This document shows positions 48,704 to 62,792 of a stretch of DNA of 64,000 nt, piece after piece; the first letter of the stretch is position 1; the number at the start of each line of letters is the position of its first letter. Source of the stretch: Nautilus pompilius (Eukaryota; Mollusca; Cephalopoda; Nautilida; Nautilidae); assembly GCA_018389105.1 (NCBI GenBank), contig JACATO010000648.1, positions 2,232,001 through 2,296,000 on the forward strand. The letters are read 5' to 3'. A program made the position numbers and the translations under genes. The notes under the pieces were generated by a model. The model did not search any database, was not told the DNA's origin, and saw nothing but the letters and a program-made list of their open reading frames with translations.

Positions 48704-51700
48704 ACTTCCAACTTTGAAAGAAAAATCCACAGTTCCTCCTCTTCCTGTAGGTGTAAAGGAAAATGACATGGCCGGTTAGGGAGAATGAAACCATGCCAAG
48801 ACACAGTACTCCCACAGGAAGAGAACTCATGGCCCTTAACATTCACAGGCTCACTGCCTATCATACATTTTATTATTTTCACACTGCTGATACAGTAAGA
48901 ACACCTAACTTCTCTCTCACAAAATCATGCAGAAGATAATGCAAAGCCCAGCATTTTAACTCCAAACTTTATTTCAGGTGCTGTAAATGAAAGTCTCTTT
49001 GGTACAAAACTATACTTCTGATGCGACAGACATAGAAAAGTACAAGTATGAGCAGCTTTGAGACATTCCCAGTTAACTGCCATCTTTGCAGTTTTTCTTA
49101 TAAATTAAATTATGCAGATGACTAACATCAGCTACATAAATCTATGAAGCTTTGCACTGCACAGTTATTCAGAGAGTTGCAGAAGCTTTAGAAGTACAAG
49201 TTTTTCTTAAGAAAAATGTTTTGATTAGCATTTCACATATCCAAAACTTCCCTAGTCTTACCATTCGCATTTACACCATGCTTTCACTATGGTTCCTGCT
49301 CTCACTAAGAAATTCTATAATTAACATGTAAGCTGCTTTTACCGTTCCATGCTTCATTTGTCTTTCTAAAACCATCATTTCAATCATAAAAGCAACGATT
49401 AGTTCACTTTTGTCTGTGTAAAGGATATGGAGGATGTTTTTTTGGAATGGGTTAAATCCTCAAACAGTTACAGAAGCTTCCATTCCAGCTTCAGGTGCCA
49501 TTTTGAATTTGTGAACAGTACGTACAAATTGCAGCTGTCAGCAGGCTTGATAATTATTAGACGCAGACAGCCATCAAAGTGATTAAGTTCTCCCTTTTGC
49601 TGAAAACAAGCACAGCTTACACAGAAACAGGAAAAAAAACAAAAAAACTAGTCAGAAACATTTCAAGCAAGAAACAGAGAACAAAGCCAGATAGCAAAAT
49701 TGCCATAAATCTCTAAACCTGCTTACCAGAAACATAATTACATCACCAATGTTACCACTTGATTGCCTGTCAGCAACATACCCTTACATAATAGGGGTGC
49801 AATTACACCACAAACATTTGTCTGCAAACATCATTTTGCTCCCTTGAATAAGTAAAAACAAGAGCACAGTGAGGGCAACACCCAGAGAAAACAAGCCAGC
49901 TTTACTGTGACAGGCAGCAGCAGTCAATGATTATCGGCCATGTTTGAACACAAACTCACATCAATTTCAACCCTAATAGTCCAAAAGGTTAATAGGTCTA
50001 GGTATGCATCGTTAATAGACTTTGACTGCTTCATTACCAGATAGCTTCCCCTGTTAAGAAAACTAAGCTGAGGAGATCTAGTTTTGATTACTGGTTGCCT
50101 TCCCAAATGTATCATTAGAAAAACTAAGCTGAAGTTATCCACCCAAGACAAATTTCTGTTCTTTCTCCAAAATGACAATTAAAATACAAAGAGAATATGC
50201 GTTTCTCAAAATCGCTATTTACAACCATGATTAGCATTAAACTCTCTTATACATGGAATTTACTCTGGGTGGTTTATTGTTGTTTTTTTTAGGCAATATT
50301 TCCATTATCCAAATGAAAATCAAACTTTAAATTTATCATCATATAAAATTTTTCTAGTGGCCATCTCCCCTTATATGTTTACAAATTTAAGAAGTATGAA
50401 ATGGTTGGTTTTTTAACATTAAATTAATAATGCTGAAAATAGTTCTCTGGGTTATGTTTTTCTGTTATTTAGGTAAATATATATGTATGTAACTTTCTCC
50501 CCCCCCACCTCTTTAAGTCAAAATAATTTAGATGGCTAATAATTTCTGAAAATTAGACTTTACTTAAATAATAGGAAATGTTGAATATTAGATTTCAAGG
50601 ATCATTTCTCAAGAAAAAAATCACATGGAAATCATAGGATTTTAGCTGTTTGTGACCTCATGATTCATTCCTTGATTTGAAATGGCATCCAAATTCTTGT
50701 GGAAGTTTCCAGGATGTCACTAAATCAAGAACAATCTCTTCAAAAGGGATGATCTTTGCAGAACATCAACGTTATCCTGTTCAAAAAGAAAAAAAACTTA
50801 AACCAGGCTGTCATTTTCATAGTAATGAAAAAAACCTGTACACACAGACGCATCAAATATGAATATTAAGAAACCATCATCATCTGTTGTCTGGTTTTTG
50901 AGCTCCATCTCTAATGCTAAGTTGTTTCCACGGTTTTTTTTTTGAGAATTCTTTTAGATAGATAAATAAACCTACTTAAATGCGTTACACTATACAAGAC
51001 TTGTTCCTTTCGCCAAACAAACACCACATCGACTGCATTTACTATCCTTCATAAAAGAGAACCAGATCCGTATCATGTTATTGATGCTGTCTGGTTTGTT
51101 GTTGTGCTTATCAGTGATGTAATCTCTGGTGTTATTTCAATACCACTAGTTTTTTTGACAATGATTCCACCACTCACCTCTAGCTGGCCAATCAAATTTC
51201 TAAAAAAATCTTTAAAAAAAACCGGAAAGCTTTTCTTTATTGTTTGCACCAAATGCATTAGAAAAAAAAACAAAAATTATTTAAATTGCCATGCTTTTAA
51301 ACCTATTTGTTACGCATTTATTGTAATATGCTAGAAGCAAATGGGGTTGCAAAATGAGATCATTGAAATCAACTGAAGCTTTCAGTCTCCTAGATAAATG
51401 TATTAATGCATATGATATCTAGTTTGAGAGTTGCCCTGAGGACATATAAGAGCACTTTTAAAATTAGCATTTTTTTTTTTTTTAGAAAAAAAAAAGAGGA
51501 GATTTCTCCCGTGTGTTGACTTGCAAAGAAACATGATAATCCAAGCAGCGTGACCATTAATTATTCTCGTCATGGTTTCACTGTTATTACCTATTTTAAG
51601 TATCCATGACCAGCTACTTAGTAGCAAGTTAAGTTAACAGACCCTCAAGGCACAGCATAAAAGACCACTGATGATTTTAAGATTTAAAATTTGAAAAAAA

Positions 51701-52960
51701 AAAAAAAAGAATTTGGGAATTTTGTGTTTTATTATTTGTCTGCCTTCTCTCTTGTAACATGAGATATAAGATTGGGAGAAATAACAATGTGGTCAACAGT
51801 GCAAGGGGAACGGGCTGTTGATGAACCATGCTCAGACAGCAGATCTATTTCTTTTCATCTGGAGCAGAGAAAAACGAGCTGGCTGTAAGTTGGAATCACA
51901 AATACTGTAAAATAATAAAGGAACGAGAGAGAGAGAGAGAAACTAAAACCTGTGCTGGCACCCGGATAACAGTTAACAGAGATCCTGCTCGTTTGCCTAC
52001 CTCCTTGTTAATTAGGTATACCGGTGTGCGAGGCAAAGTTTTTAATGGCATGTTACATTGTCAACTCCTAAAAATCATCAACGAACAATATGGGTTTCCC
52101 TAATTATCTTATCAACGTGCTAAAATACCTTCATACAAGCAAACATTAAATGGAACTTCTGGCACATGACTTCCTTTGACATTAAGACAGGCATTCTACA
52201 TGGTTCCATTGTGCCACCATTTTTCATCTAATTTTCGGTCCTTTTATTTTGTGTTACTACTTCCTTGCATGATTTTCAATGTACAGGATAAAAGCTCAGT
52301 GTATCGAATTTAAGATGCATCGGTGATCACAATAAGAGAAAAAAAGGAAAGATAGCTAGCAAAGAAGTTGAACTAGTACAAAAAGATAAAATACTTAGAT
52401 TTAATTAAATGACTGCGGTTTTGACATCAGCAGCAAAACTGTTCAGGCCAAGCAGAAATCATCAGCCTAAAAAGTAAATTTCTTTCATTCTAAGGTAATT
52501 CCAGGAAATTTAAAGGTTGTAATTTTGAGAACACTGGTAATGGTAAGTTATCACCTATGGGAGTGAAGCATTAGTATTAGAGTAGGATAAATGAAAAATG
52601 CTATGAAGCAGCGATAGTTTTTAACATCAGCAGTCTTCAACGGGTATCAGGGGTAGAGAGCTCTTGGCTTCGACCTCTTACATATGGTCCAGAAAAGGTT
52701 CTAGTGCCTGAAGATAAGAAAACCATAATGGAAAAATAGCCAAAGGAAAGAGGTAAAGGAAGAGTGGCAACAAACAACACCATTAAGAAATGCACCAGCT
52801 GGTAATTGTTGGAGCCAAATGTGTTGAGGAAGATTAAGGAGCCAGGAAGAGACAAACTTCCAAGCCTGGAGTTGCATATTTGAGGCAAGTAAATAAAAAG
52901 GTTATAAACAAACTTAAAGTACAAATAAAACACAAACAAACAAAAAAAATTGCATTTCAA
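48704..52960. other. Non-coding DNA
   Basis: GA microsatellite near 51922, T and A runs near 51470-51490, a C8 run near 50501. No splice-bounded open frame or transposon end was found. Confidence 0.5.
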
Positions 52961-53250
52961 GGTGACCCAATGGTCAGGGTACTGGATTGCCAAGGCTGAG
53001 AACATGAGTCCAACGCACCAACCAACCAATTTTTTCTCACACTTCTTCAACTGCCATGTGGGGGCTTCCTCCCATATCTAGAAATGACGAGTTCTGCTAA
53101 GATCAGAAGTCAGTAGTGCTGAGCCCTTGTGGCACAGAAGTTTAATGCTCACAGATGGATAGCCACAGCACTATACTCCCCACCCAACCAATTCCAGGAT
53201 AGTCTCCCTTGCAAAGGGCTAATGGGCAAAAAAAATTAAATAAATAAAGA
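52961..53250 (+). repeat. Probable tRNA-derived SINE
   Basis: The head reads GGTGACCCAATGGTCAGGGT with an A-box-like TGGTCAGGGTACTGG, then a weak B-box-like GAGTCCAAC about 35 bases on. A non-tRNA body follows with CCCTTGTGGCACAG and CTCCCTTGCAAAGGG, and the end is an A-rich tail with (TAAA) units (53227-53250). This order of tRNA-like head, body and simple A-rich tail is the SINE layout. No target duplication was found by eye. The family is not identified. Confidence 0.55.
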
Positions 53251-56129
53251 TTTTGGATGGTTTAAAGAGGTTCCTTTTTTTTTCCATAAACATTAAACAT
53301 TATTACTTCACCAAGTGAAAGGTGTGAAGAGGAGTTTTAACCACCAAAACTTATATCCAAAATATACGGTAGTTGTTTGTAGTAGTAGACTATTAAACAA
53401 TGCACTGACAACAGCAAATTAACACCAAGCTAAGAATTTATTTTGCACAGCATTCATAATATAATACTGTAAGTATATTAAGAACGGTTTAAAGTTTTTT
53501 GTATGCAAAACCCTGTGCTGATTTGTCTAAGGACATCTTAGCACTGAGCCAGAAAGAGAAAGATGTCATGCATCAGCACTGGTAACCAAGCGAGTTACCT
53601 GGGTATAAATCTTTCACAAGTTACCCAGAAAACTGCATCCCAAAAAAACCCCACCAAAAGGAGGAAACCCCCATGCAGTCAGCTGGGGGTAAGAATAGTG
53701 AGAAGAAACCATGGTAAGGAGACCTCAAGAATTTTGCATGATTACTGAAGAAAAATTATAGTTGAGATAAGCAAATGGTCTTAAGCCTATTATTACATGA
53801 GTGAAAAAAAAAACAACAACTGTGAAAGAGAATTACTGTCATATAAGCCATACTGTCCAACTACAGTATACCCAAATGTTATATCTATGACTAACAAATG
53901 TATGAATAATTCACTGTATAGACAATGAAGTGTGTTATTTGCTTTGACTTGTATGCATTATGTATGAAGACTTGATGAAGCAGAATACAAGAAGATCATG
54001 CAGCAATAATCATTGACCAGGAAGGCCTAGCTGTTTTTAACCACTATTTAATATTTGCACTTGTTACATCCACCTGGTCATAAACTTAAGTAATTTTTTA
54101 TGAAGCCAGACATCCAAGATGAAATCTGGCCACAATGTCAAATTAAGAGCCTTGCTTTAACAGTTCAATCCCTGGACCAACGATGGCACAAAACTGATCT
54201 ATCTAACTGTGGTTTACAAGCAGAAGCAATTTTTTGAGGCACCAGCTATGTTTCATGTTTGCTAATTGTCCACAACTGCCTGAATTACCAGACAACACAA
54301 GATACTGACTATAACTTGGCATCTGGGTCAGTTCCAATTAGTGTTTATAGATCAAGTTCCACAAGCTGCATACATCCTATACTGTCACTAGAAATGAAAG
54401 GGCTAAGTCTGCCTAACATTATCTCCCAATGGGTTTCATAACCAGTCAGTAAATATAAGCATCTAATTTGATTTTCTAATAGTAGTATCACTTTACTATG
54501 TAACAGGATTTGGCAACATTCTAATTTCGAGGACTTTCAGCAAAGATCTCTCTCCCAGTTTGTTGTGGAGTATCAGCAACAGAGTTGTCAAACAAATCAA
54601 ATCTTCACTCTCAATTACTAAGTTTCTCATATTAAAGCCTATTTCTTTTCTCCAAAAGTAATGGATAAAACTGCAATATAAATCATGCAACATGCTATAT
54701 AGGTATCTAAATTACCAGGTAACTCCTGCTCTATTATTATTACATTTTCCGAACAATGTTTGGTTTTATTTTTAAATGCACCTTGATGTTCTAGACGAAG
54801 ATCAAGTTATGACTGATTAAGGGACATCTACATCATCAAATAGAATTTCTTCTCTTTTCTTTATTCAAATTTCTAAACATCCCTCCAAGATTTCCAAAGA
54901 AATACAACTGCCCTGAAACGATAGTTCAGCAGCTGATGCTAGGATCTCACTAGGCTAATGCTGGAAACAGCCTCCATTATGGTTCTAAAGTTTCCAAAGA
55001 TGCAAGAGAAAAACAATTTTAAAACAACTTTTTAATGTTGCATGCACACACATCCCAACACCTGAACTAATCTTAAATTCCAAATCTATTCCTCCATTGC
55101 CCTTATCAGGAGAACAATTTCAGAATAAGCTGCTTGTAAGCAGTCTTCGGATTAGTGTCTCCCTGGTAACTAGTTACGTTCACATATCCAACTTCCCAGA
55201 ACTGCTGAGGAAATAAGATAAATTTGATTCCAGAATAATCAAATCATATATTTTTTTTTTAAAAAAAATAATTTTGACTATCAAGGCAATAATAAAATAA
55301 GGAATAAATCAAGAATGGTAACTCATTCAGAAGTAATCACTTGTGAGCATAATTGAATTATTTTAAAGAAAAGAGAAAAAATTGTCAGTTTTGATTACAT
55401 TCTTTGAAAAAAAGAAAAGTGTCAGCATAACTTCCCATCTCATCGGTATTTAGTGGTTTCTACTAAATTATTAAAATCAATAGTGTGAAAGTAAACAGTT
55501 CATGGGAAATTCTTCATAACATCACGCCTTGACAATATTTCTTCAGAAATGTCTTTTTTTGTTTGTTTGTTCATCATCAACTTAACAAATGAGGAAAGTT
55601 GGTTAAAATAGAATTCTGCTGACAGAACAATAAACCATTTCGTCGCCAGGTTTTTTTTTTTAAAGAAAAAGTTAATGATAATATCTTTCGCAAAATGAAA
55701 AATATTTGGGCAAATTTATAATTTAAAAATTCTTGAAACAATCAACTCTTTCAAAACCAATCTATGAAAAATATACAAAAGAAACTTTTCTAAACTATGA
55801 AATTGCATTGTACCAGTTTAGGTGGTCAGAGAGATTACACTTTATAATAAGGATCAGTAGACAGCACAATCCACTCTCATATCTCATATTTGAAGAGAGG
55901 TAGAGACAAATGGCTACTGGGATAATTCATAGGTTGGTGTTGAGAAACTGAACATAATGAGAAAATATAATTTGGGGGGGTTTTCTATTACTCAAGATGG
56001 GCTTGAAATTCAGTACGTTTCTTAAAGATAAAAAGAGAAAAAATAAATACATTGTCAGGTATGTTTATTTCTTTTATGTTTAAAGCAAAAAAAAAAAAAA
56101 AAACGTTATAATTTCTTTTTTAAATTAAT
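53251..56129. other. Non-coding DNA
   Basis: A 61-codon frame at 53563-53748 lies in a patch with CATGCAGTCAGCTGGGGG that resembles a SINE body, but nothing conclusive. A B-box-like GTTCAATCCCTGG lies near 54161. T and A runs occur near 55250 and 56087. Confidence 0.4.
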
Positions 56130-56335
56130 ATGGAAGGAACAACATACCAGAGACAGCCGAGCAATCAGATTGCTGAGCTGGAGAGCCAAACTTCAATCTC
56201 CACTTAAAGTCTCACCATGCCTCCCTTGGCATGGTTTCTTCTCACTCTAATTCACCAGCCAATTGCTGGTTCGTGTGCGCGCGTGCGCGCGTGAGTGAGT
56301 GAGTGAGAGTTACACTTTCATTATGGGATTATCAA
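56130..56335 (+). repeat. Possible tRNA-derived SINE plus alternating tail
   Basis: CGAGCAATCAGATTGCTGAG followed by CTTCAATCTCC resembles a degenerate A-box/B-box head, then a body with CCTCCCTTGGCATGG. It ends in an alternating GTGTGCGCGCGTGCGCGCGTG stretch (about 56272-56293) and GTGA repeats. The call is weaker than 52961. Confidence 0.3.
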
Positions 56336-57670
56336 TTTGTCACTGAGATATCAGTCTCTCCCCCCCCCCCACTGTGAGCCAGGGATTTGAATATTCAAGC
56401 ATAATATCGCATGCCAAGCATGTGTTTCAAGAATAAAAAAAATTATTTAATGTTAAAAAGCAGTAAATTAACATTCTTTTTTAAAACACATACTAAAGGT
56501 AACAAGTTCACATAATGTTTCGAAAGTCCCAGACCTGATCCCCATGATAAAAGATTTTAATTGGTTAATTCAATAAAAAAAAATATATTTCAAAGTTAGG
56601 AGTAAAATGAGGATGGGGTGAAGAGAGAGAGACAGACAGATGGACAATACTAGTAAGAAAGCAGAGGCTACAAACAGACAGATGAATATTATTTCTTGCA
56701 GTGAAAAACCGATTAACTACAAAAAAAAAAATTAAGGATGGCAGAACAGTTTGCGGAAACTAAGAAAGGTCATTTGAGGTTACGGCATACACAAGACAGA
56801 AACACCAGAAGTACTCATTTTATTTCTGTTTGTTTGACCACATGTCAAAGAGTATAATGAACCTTAGAGAGATTTTCAATCAGATGCTTCAGGCTAAAGT
56901 GAGATGCTAACTACATCATGGGAGCCTTTCCTTTAAATGAAAAACTAAATTTTAAGAAAACTGGCAAGTTTCCTGGCAGAAAATGTTGCAGAGGAGAGAT
57001 GTTTAAAGCTCCCCCCCCCCAATCACTTTATCAGCACTAATAATGGAACTAAGTTTCGAAAACCTTTCCTCGCTGTCACCATCAGCTTTTAGACGAGGTG
57101 GTCACAAGCTTTGGAGAAATTCCAGATTAACCGTAACTCTCTCTAAACAATGCCAATATTTCTTGGTTCTTACATTGTAAGGTAGCAGTCAAATTGCTTG
57201 CAGGATCCATCAGAGATAACAAGTCCTGGTTTATTAAACATATGCGAACGATGAAAAGCAATTTGCATGCCACAGCATTAAATATTGAAGGGAAGAGATC
57301 ATTATAAATAGCGTTGGTTTTTATTTTATAGCTTTCTGATCTCAAGCAAGGAAACTGTGCGTGCGCTCTGTAACAAAAGCCAACCATCATTATCTTAGCA
57401 CAAAAAATAGAAATAGGAAAAAAAGTGTGTGCTTATATTAACATACAAGACATACTAAATTTAAATTACTGGTATAAAGAAATCGAATCAAATTCCAATT
57501 TTTCACGGTATATTTTTTTCTTGTTAAACTGAGCAATTTCACAAAACTGAACTATTTTTATACAGGTGAGAAGCAATACTTGACATCAGCAATCCAAAAC
57601 CTGACAATGCACCAAAGTTTAATATTTCCCCGATTATGACTCATTTTTCTTCACTAATTTTATTTCTACC
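56336..57670. other. Non-coding DNA
   Basis: C10 runs near 56361 and 57010, GA near 56623. No gene or transposon was identified. Confidence 0.5.
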
Positions 57671-58090
57671 TTTGTGACAATGGGCCGAGCAAGAAGTAGA
57701 TGGGAGCCCGAGGTATTAAATAAAAGAGTTTGAGAGAGAAGCAAACAACCAGTCACCCTGACATCAAATTAATCAGTGATGAAGACAACTTCATGCAGAG
57801 GCATCTGAAAGTATATCAGCAACTCACAGCAACAACCAGATCTCCCTCCCCCTAGAGACAAGTAAGAGGAGGAGTTTGATGAATTAAAATGAATTGAAAG
57901 CAATTATATACAAAGAATTTTGATGAAATATTGACAGAAATAGAGTGAAATGCATTAAATTAATTGCTCGTGTCAAAAATGTGGACTGTGTTTAGTGAGA
58001 GACATAGGAGGAGGACATTAATGAAATTAAATGCAAATTTAATTAGGTTTTGCTGAGATGATGTGAATTTTTAATACCTTTATTTGATTT
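57671..58090. promoter_or_regulatory. Enhancer-like block with clustered homeodomain and octamer sites
   Basis: Within about 400 bases are GACAATGGG (Sox-like), TCAAATTAATCAGTGATG, GAATTAAAATGAATTG, GCATTAAATTAATTGC, GACATTAATG and an AATTAAATGCAAATTTAATT stretch centred near 58034, which contains the octamer ATGCAAAT flanked by TAAT-type sites in opposed orientation. There are almost no homopolymer runs or repeats inside, unlike the rest of the window, as expected of a constrained developmental enhancer. Function and target gene are inferred only. Confidence 0.4.
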
Positions 58091-60813
58091 TTTATTCAAA
58101 TTCTTATTTTCCAACTTCATACACACACACACATTTATCTTTTTCTTTTTTTTTTAAATCTCAAATCATACCTAACCCTTGGCCTACACAGAAACGACAA
58201 ATTTAAGTCTTTGCACACTATAGTCGCATTAAGACAAATACATTTGGTAAAACAATTCAGCCAGTAAAACAGTGGTTTCCCAACTCCCTGTTGCACCCCA
58301 CTACCTTTCAGATCCCCATTACTTAGCAGGCAGTGCCTTCCTCGTCAACATAACTTTGTGACGGCGAATTAGTATTGTTTAGAAGCATGCTGACCAACGA
58401 CCAACTCGACATAAATACTAACCAATGCTTCTAGACTGGGGTGTAGGTATAAATTAACATGATATTTATTTTCCTATATCTTCCATATAATTAATAAGTA
58501 AAGCATTTCAAAATAATTTTAAAGGGGGCTTAATATTTCCTGCTTTCTACATTGTTGACTCATAAAACACTAAGAAAAATCCATATAAACCCAATTTTAT
58601 TTACTTATTTTTCTAAAAGGCAAAGAAAAATTAGATTTTTAGCTTCACAATTTTCACAAAATTCATACATACAACTGACATTTCAATCTCACAAAATGGG
58701 TGGAAAGAAAATTAACAGTTTTATATTTGAGACACATTTAGACAAAATCTCTAACAGGGCACAGAATAGACCTGGCCAGCCACACAAAAAAGGGTATCCA
58801 GAAGAGGCTGCCCCCCGTTTGTGTCACCATGTGACATTTTCACAAGAAATTTTAAATAGAAAACAAAACTTTTTATCAGTTTTAATATTTCAAGATGAAG
58901 ATATCAGAAAAGATTTCCAATAATGTGATTCCATATTCTGTTGAATATACTCCACACTATATATGTCACCTTAAAACGTTTTCCATAACCATTCCAACAC
59001 ACAGACATCACCGTTGATGAAAACAGACAAGTTACCCCCTCCAGCCACATACCCTGTATTATCCTTCCAAGACAGGCTCACCACTGGAACCAGTTCTATT
59101 CCTAATAATCAGGAGAAATCATTAAACGCAATTTTTTTTTTTTTTAATATAAAAAAAATTCCATTCTTGCCAACATTGATATCAAAACCAACATCTGGAC
59201 ATTACCAAATTTAAGACACTAATGGAGTTTTACAAGTGATGAGGATAAGTCCAGCTGCTGTAAGTTATCATTATCATTATCACCAGTGTATCTCTATTTT
59301 TACATGTAGTTGCTGTCATTCTGACTGTGGCCGAAACAAATCTACATAACCCTAACCCATCCACAAAATATGACAAAGCAACTAATTTAATACATTCTTT
59401 ATCGTTAATTAAAATCCAAGTATTCATTACAACTTATCTTTATTTTTAAAAAAAACAAACCATTTTTAAATGGTGGTATTTTTTAAAGAATTGGTCCACA
59501 CTTTAACCACAGACCTGAGCAATTCTTATTAACATCTTTCAATGTGAATATAAAATGGCACTATCTGTACCCTAACTCATTCCCATTCTCCAAATTGCAT
59601 TGCTTTATAAACACAAACTAGCTGGCCCCTCTACTTAAATAAACACCTAAAATCTGATTCCAGCCTTCAGTCGAAGAGTTAAAGAGATGACGAGCATCTG
59701 GCAGCAAACACTGCACACAAAATTACAGTTCCGCTTTTAGCAACCATCTTCCCCAACCCTGTTCCTTAATGGTATTCAAATGCCACCACAATGAACAGAG
59801 TCAATAATTCCGTCAATGAAGACTATGAATAACTCTAATTGAAACTGAAAGATTTTAAGATTGTTGCATACTTTCAAAACTACTATGTGGAAAGCTCCCC
59901 TCATTGTTATTTAAGAGTTCATTTCCCTTTTTCATCAACTAGTTACCTCATGCATCTTTTAGCTTCTGAAACCTGCAGATTAATTCTTAGAAATCTTCTG
60001 CATGAATGTAGGCTAAAAAAATAAATCTAAAAACACACATGTAGTGTGTGCGTAAATATATATATATACACATCTCAGGTCATCAAACCAACTCATGAAT
60101 AAATGCCGAAATCAGTTTACCAGAAAGAAAATCACAAACACCTATTAGGATGACTCGCAGCATTTACAATGATAATGCTTATTGGAAGATTGAAAGCAAT
60201 TAGCTTACATTTGAGATTAAAAAAACAAGAATAAAACTGATAGCTAAGAAAGGAATAAAATCTTCTTTGCATACCAGATGATTCTAATGCAAACAGAACC
60301 AAAATGACAATGTGGTACTCACCAAGATACTCTTTCCTAAGTCAGTGACATTTCGAACTTTGGACCAACCTCAAGATCATCATACGGGAAATAAGTCAGT
60401 GGCATTCATTTTGTAAGCAGCTAAGGACCAATTCAGTTTAAGATTTTGCCAAAGTTGCTGCTTCTCTTTTCCAATGGCTTAAACGTGAAGGGTTCTTTCA
60501 TCTCAAACCTAAAGTGCTTTGCCAAGTACTGTGAAGTTGTTGTCAGAGAGCATAAAACAGTTGACCAAATCGTGACACACAGACTTTTAAAAAAGAAGCT
60601 TGTGAAGGTAAGTTAAAATGACCTACACTATGACGATTAGCCACCATTGCTAGACACTTATTCTATTTATTTACAGTTCTTTTACTGTGATATCAGGTCT
60701 TCTGAAACTCCAACCGATCTGCAACTATTACCTCTGGTAATGGTATCTCAAGATAGCCAAAAGAACTTGTTACTGTCCAAACATAAAAGCATATTTTTTT
60801 TATATATAATATA
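58091..60813. other. Non-coding DNA
   Basis: A 123-codon plus-strand frame at 58552-58923 is the longest non-repeat frame without a family match; it has no visible acceptor or promoter. (CA)n near 58121, (TA)n near 60056. A minus-strand donor-like GTGAGTA near 60319 has no good exon behind it. Confidence 0.4.
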
Positions 60814-61010
60814 CAGTAAACTCTCAATTTAATGGACTACCATTCAACAGACTTCGGGAGCAACAGGTGTTGTCTGGTCTCCTGGCAAAAATTTGCATTG
60901 AGCTGTGTGAAGAGAGTTATACTTGAGCACCTTTTGCACATGTGCGCGTAAACATCCGGATAAACAGACTCCTCTTCCCCTTATTAGTCCACTCTAGACT
61001 AGGTAAATCC
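60814..61010 (+). mobile_element. Truncated Tigger-like 5' end
   Basis: CAGTAAACTCTCAATTTAAT preceded by TA, followed by GGACTACCATTCAACAGACT and a TTGTCTGGTCTCC stretch, resembles the left end and subterminal GGAC repeats of Tigger elements. No matching right end was seen, so it is a fragment; the 3' boundary is approximate. Confidence 0.55.
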
Positions 61011-62792
61011 AATATTTTTAATCATTCCAATGCTTGACACCTTAAAAACATTACCTTGAAAAATACATGTAAAATCCTTTTCAATAACTGGCCCATCTTT
61101 TCTTAAATATTATGCCCCACTATGCACAAAATGAATAGTATTTTACATCATGTAAAAATGGGGATATATCACATGTTGCCATTGAACATGGTATATCACA
61201 TTTCCCATTACAAGATGATATTATTATGTATTGATTTTTTTTTTTAAAAAAAGGATAAGGCGGCAAGCAATTTTTCTACCTGCTCATCATCGTTTATCTT
61301 CCAGTAATTTGACAAAATGAGCCTGATAAGCATTTTATGTCAGTCTAATTTATAATAAAGGTGAATTTCCAATCCCCTGGCCTTGTATCACTAATTTACA
61401 AATTAGTGACACTGTTTGTCCAGTGGTGTACTCAAGGTCAACATCCCCACAAGTTTACATCACATCCAGCAGCCTATCGGGTTACAGCATCAACAATGGC
61501 ATCATTACTATCGCCTAGTGCTTGGTTGGTTTTTTTTGGGTTTTTTTTAAGATCTAATCTCAATTGAAAAAAAAAAAAAAAAAACTGACTTCTTCCAGTC
61601 CTGGAAAAAGAATCAAAATATCCAAATGTCATTCAACCCCCCCCCCCCCACAAAAACATTTCTGATAATGAATAGTCTTCCAGTATGGATGATTGTCAGA
61701 AGTTTTATGGTAATTCCAAGATGAATTTAGCTGTGCAATAAAGCACAGGACTTGCTGTGAGTGTAATAGCCGCCATACAAATTCTGTCAAGTCCAGGTTA
61801 TTCAGATTTTAGCATTTAGTGCTGGACTGGCACCAGGAATCAAGCAAGTGATCGTCATACTGGGTGCTCAAAACCACTGGCGGCCCAGAAAAACATAACA
61901 GCTATTTTAGGTGAGTAAAAGAGGAAAGATTGACAACTAAAATTTTTTTGTGGATAGTTGAATTTTGCATTTGAGTTAAGTTGGTTGGTATAAAATCCCC
62001 CACCCCTAAAAAAAAAAAAAAAAATCTGGGAGCATTTGCAAAAGTTATCATTAATCAAAAAGAAATATGCATAAAATACAAAACTCTGGAGACTCAAAGG
62101 GTACTGCAGAGTTTGTGTAGTAGTAAACATCCCTGTTATATACGTCAACAATGGAATATTAGTTGACAAAATACTATGATTCCCTGCCAACACTAGACTG
62201 AACACAAACAATTCATTTGAACTCCTTCACTTGTAAAGTGTGCAAGTACAAATATTTGGTTTTTTAAAGTCTGTGGAAACAACAAATAAATATACAATGA
62301 AATCTTAAAAATCTAAGGTGACATTTCATAAGTATTCATGAAATCTGATCTGAGTAAGAATTACTTCTCAGGAAAAAAAAAACTTTGTAAAAGTCTGTTG
62401 ACATGATAAATCAAAATAAAGTTTTCAAAATTAATTCTCACGTTTTTATTACTTGAAAGGTTTAACATTCCACCCCTTCTCCACACACAATGAGTGCCAC
62501 AATTAAGAATCCACCTGTTTTCCCTAATAACTCAATACAAGCGATGCCATTTAGGTACAACTATTAATGATACCATTTAGATCATCATATTCTAGCATGG
62601 TTTATATAATGAATCTAAAGTAATTACTTAAGCAAAACACTAGTCTTAATTTCAGATTATAACAGAGACAATCTCCAGGAAAACAACACTTTTGTTCCCA
62701 ATAAGAAAGATCTTTTAATGGGGAGAGAGAAATGATTTGGGCTACAAGAAGTTAAATGTTAATTTCGAAGCAGGGTCAGTCCAAGAGGCAAA
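61011..62792. other. Non-coding DNA
   Basis: A19 near 61567, C13 near 61637, A16 near 62010. Nothing recognised. Confidence 0.5.

Noticed and set aside
52637-53050. 137-codon minus-strand open frame
   Set aside because: Overlaps the probable SINE head and A-rich flank; hydrophobic content comes from poly-A/T sequence.
58552-58923. 123-codon plus-strand open frame
   Set aside because: No family match, acceptor or promoter; cannot be separated from chance in a window this size, though worth a database search.
60280-60420. Minus-strand donor GTGAGTA near 60319
   Set aside because: The sequence before it has a stop in one frame and no acceptor could be assigned.
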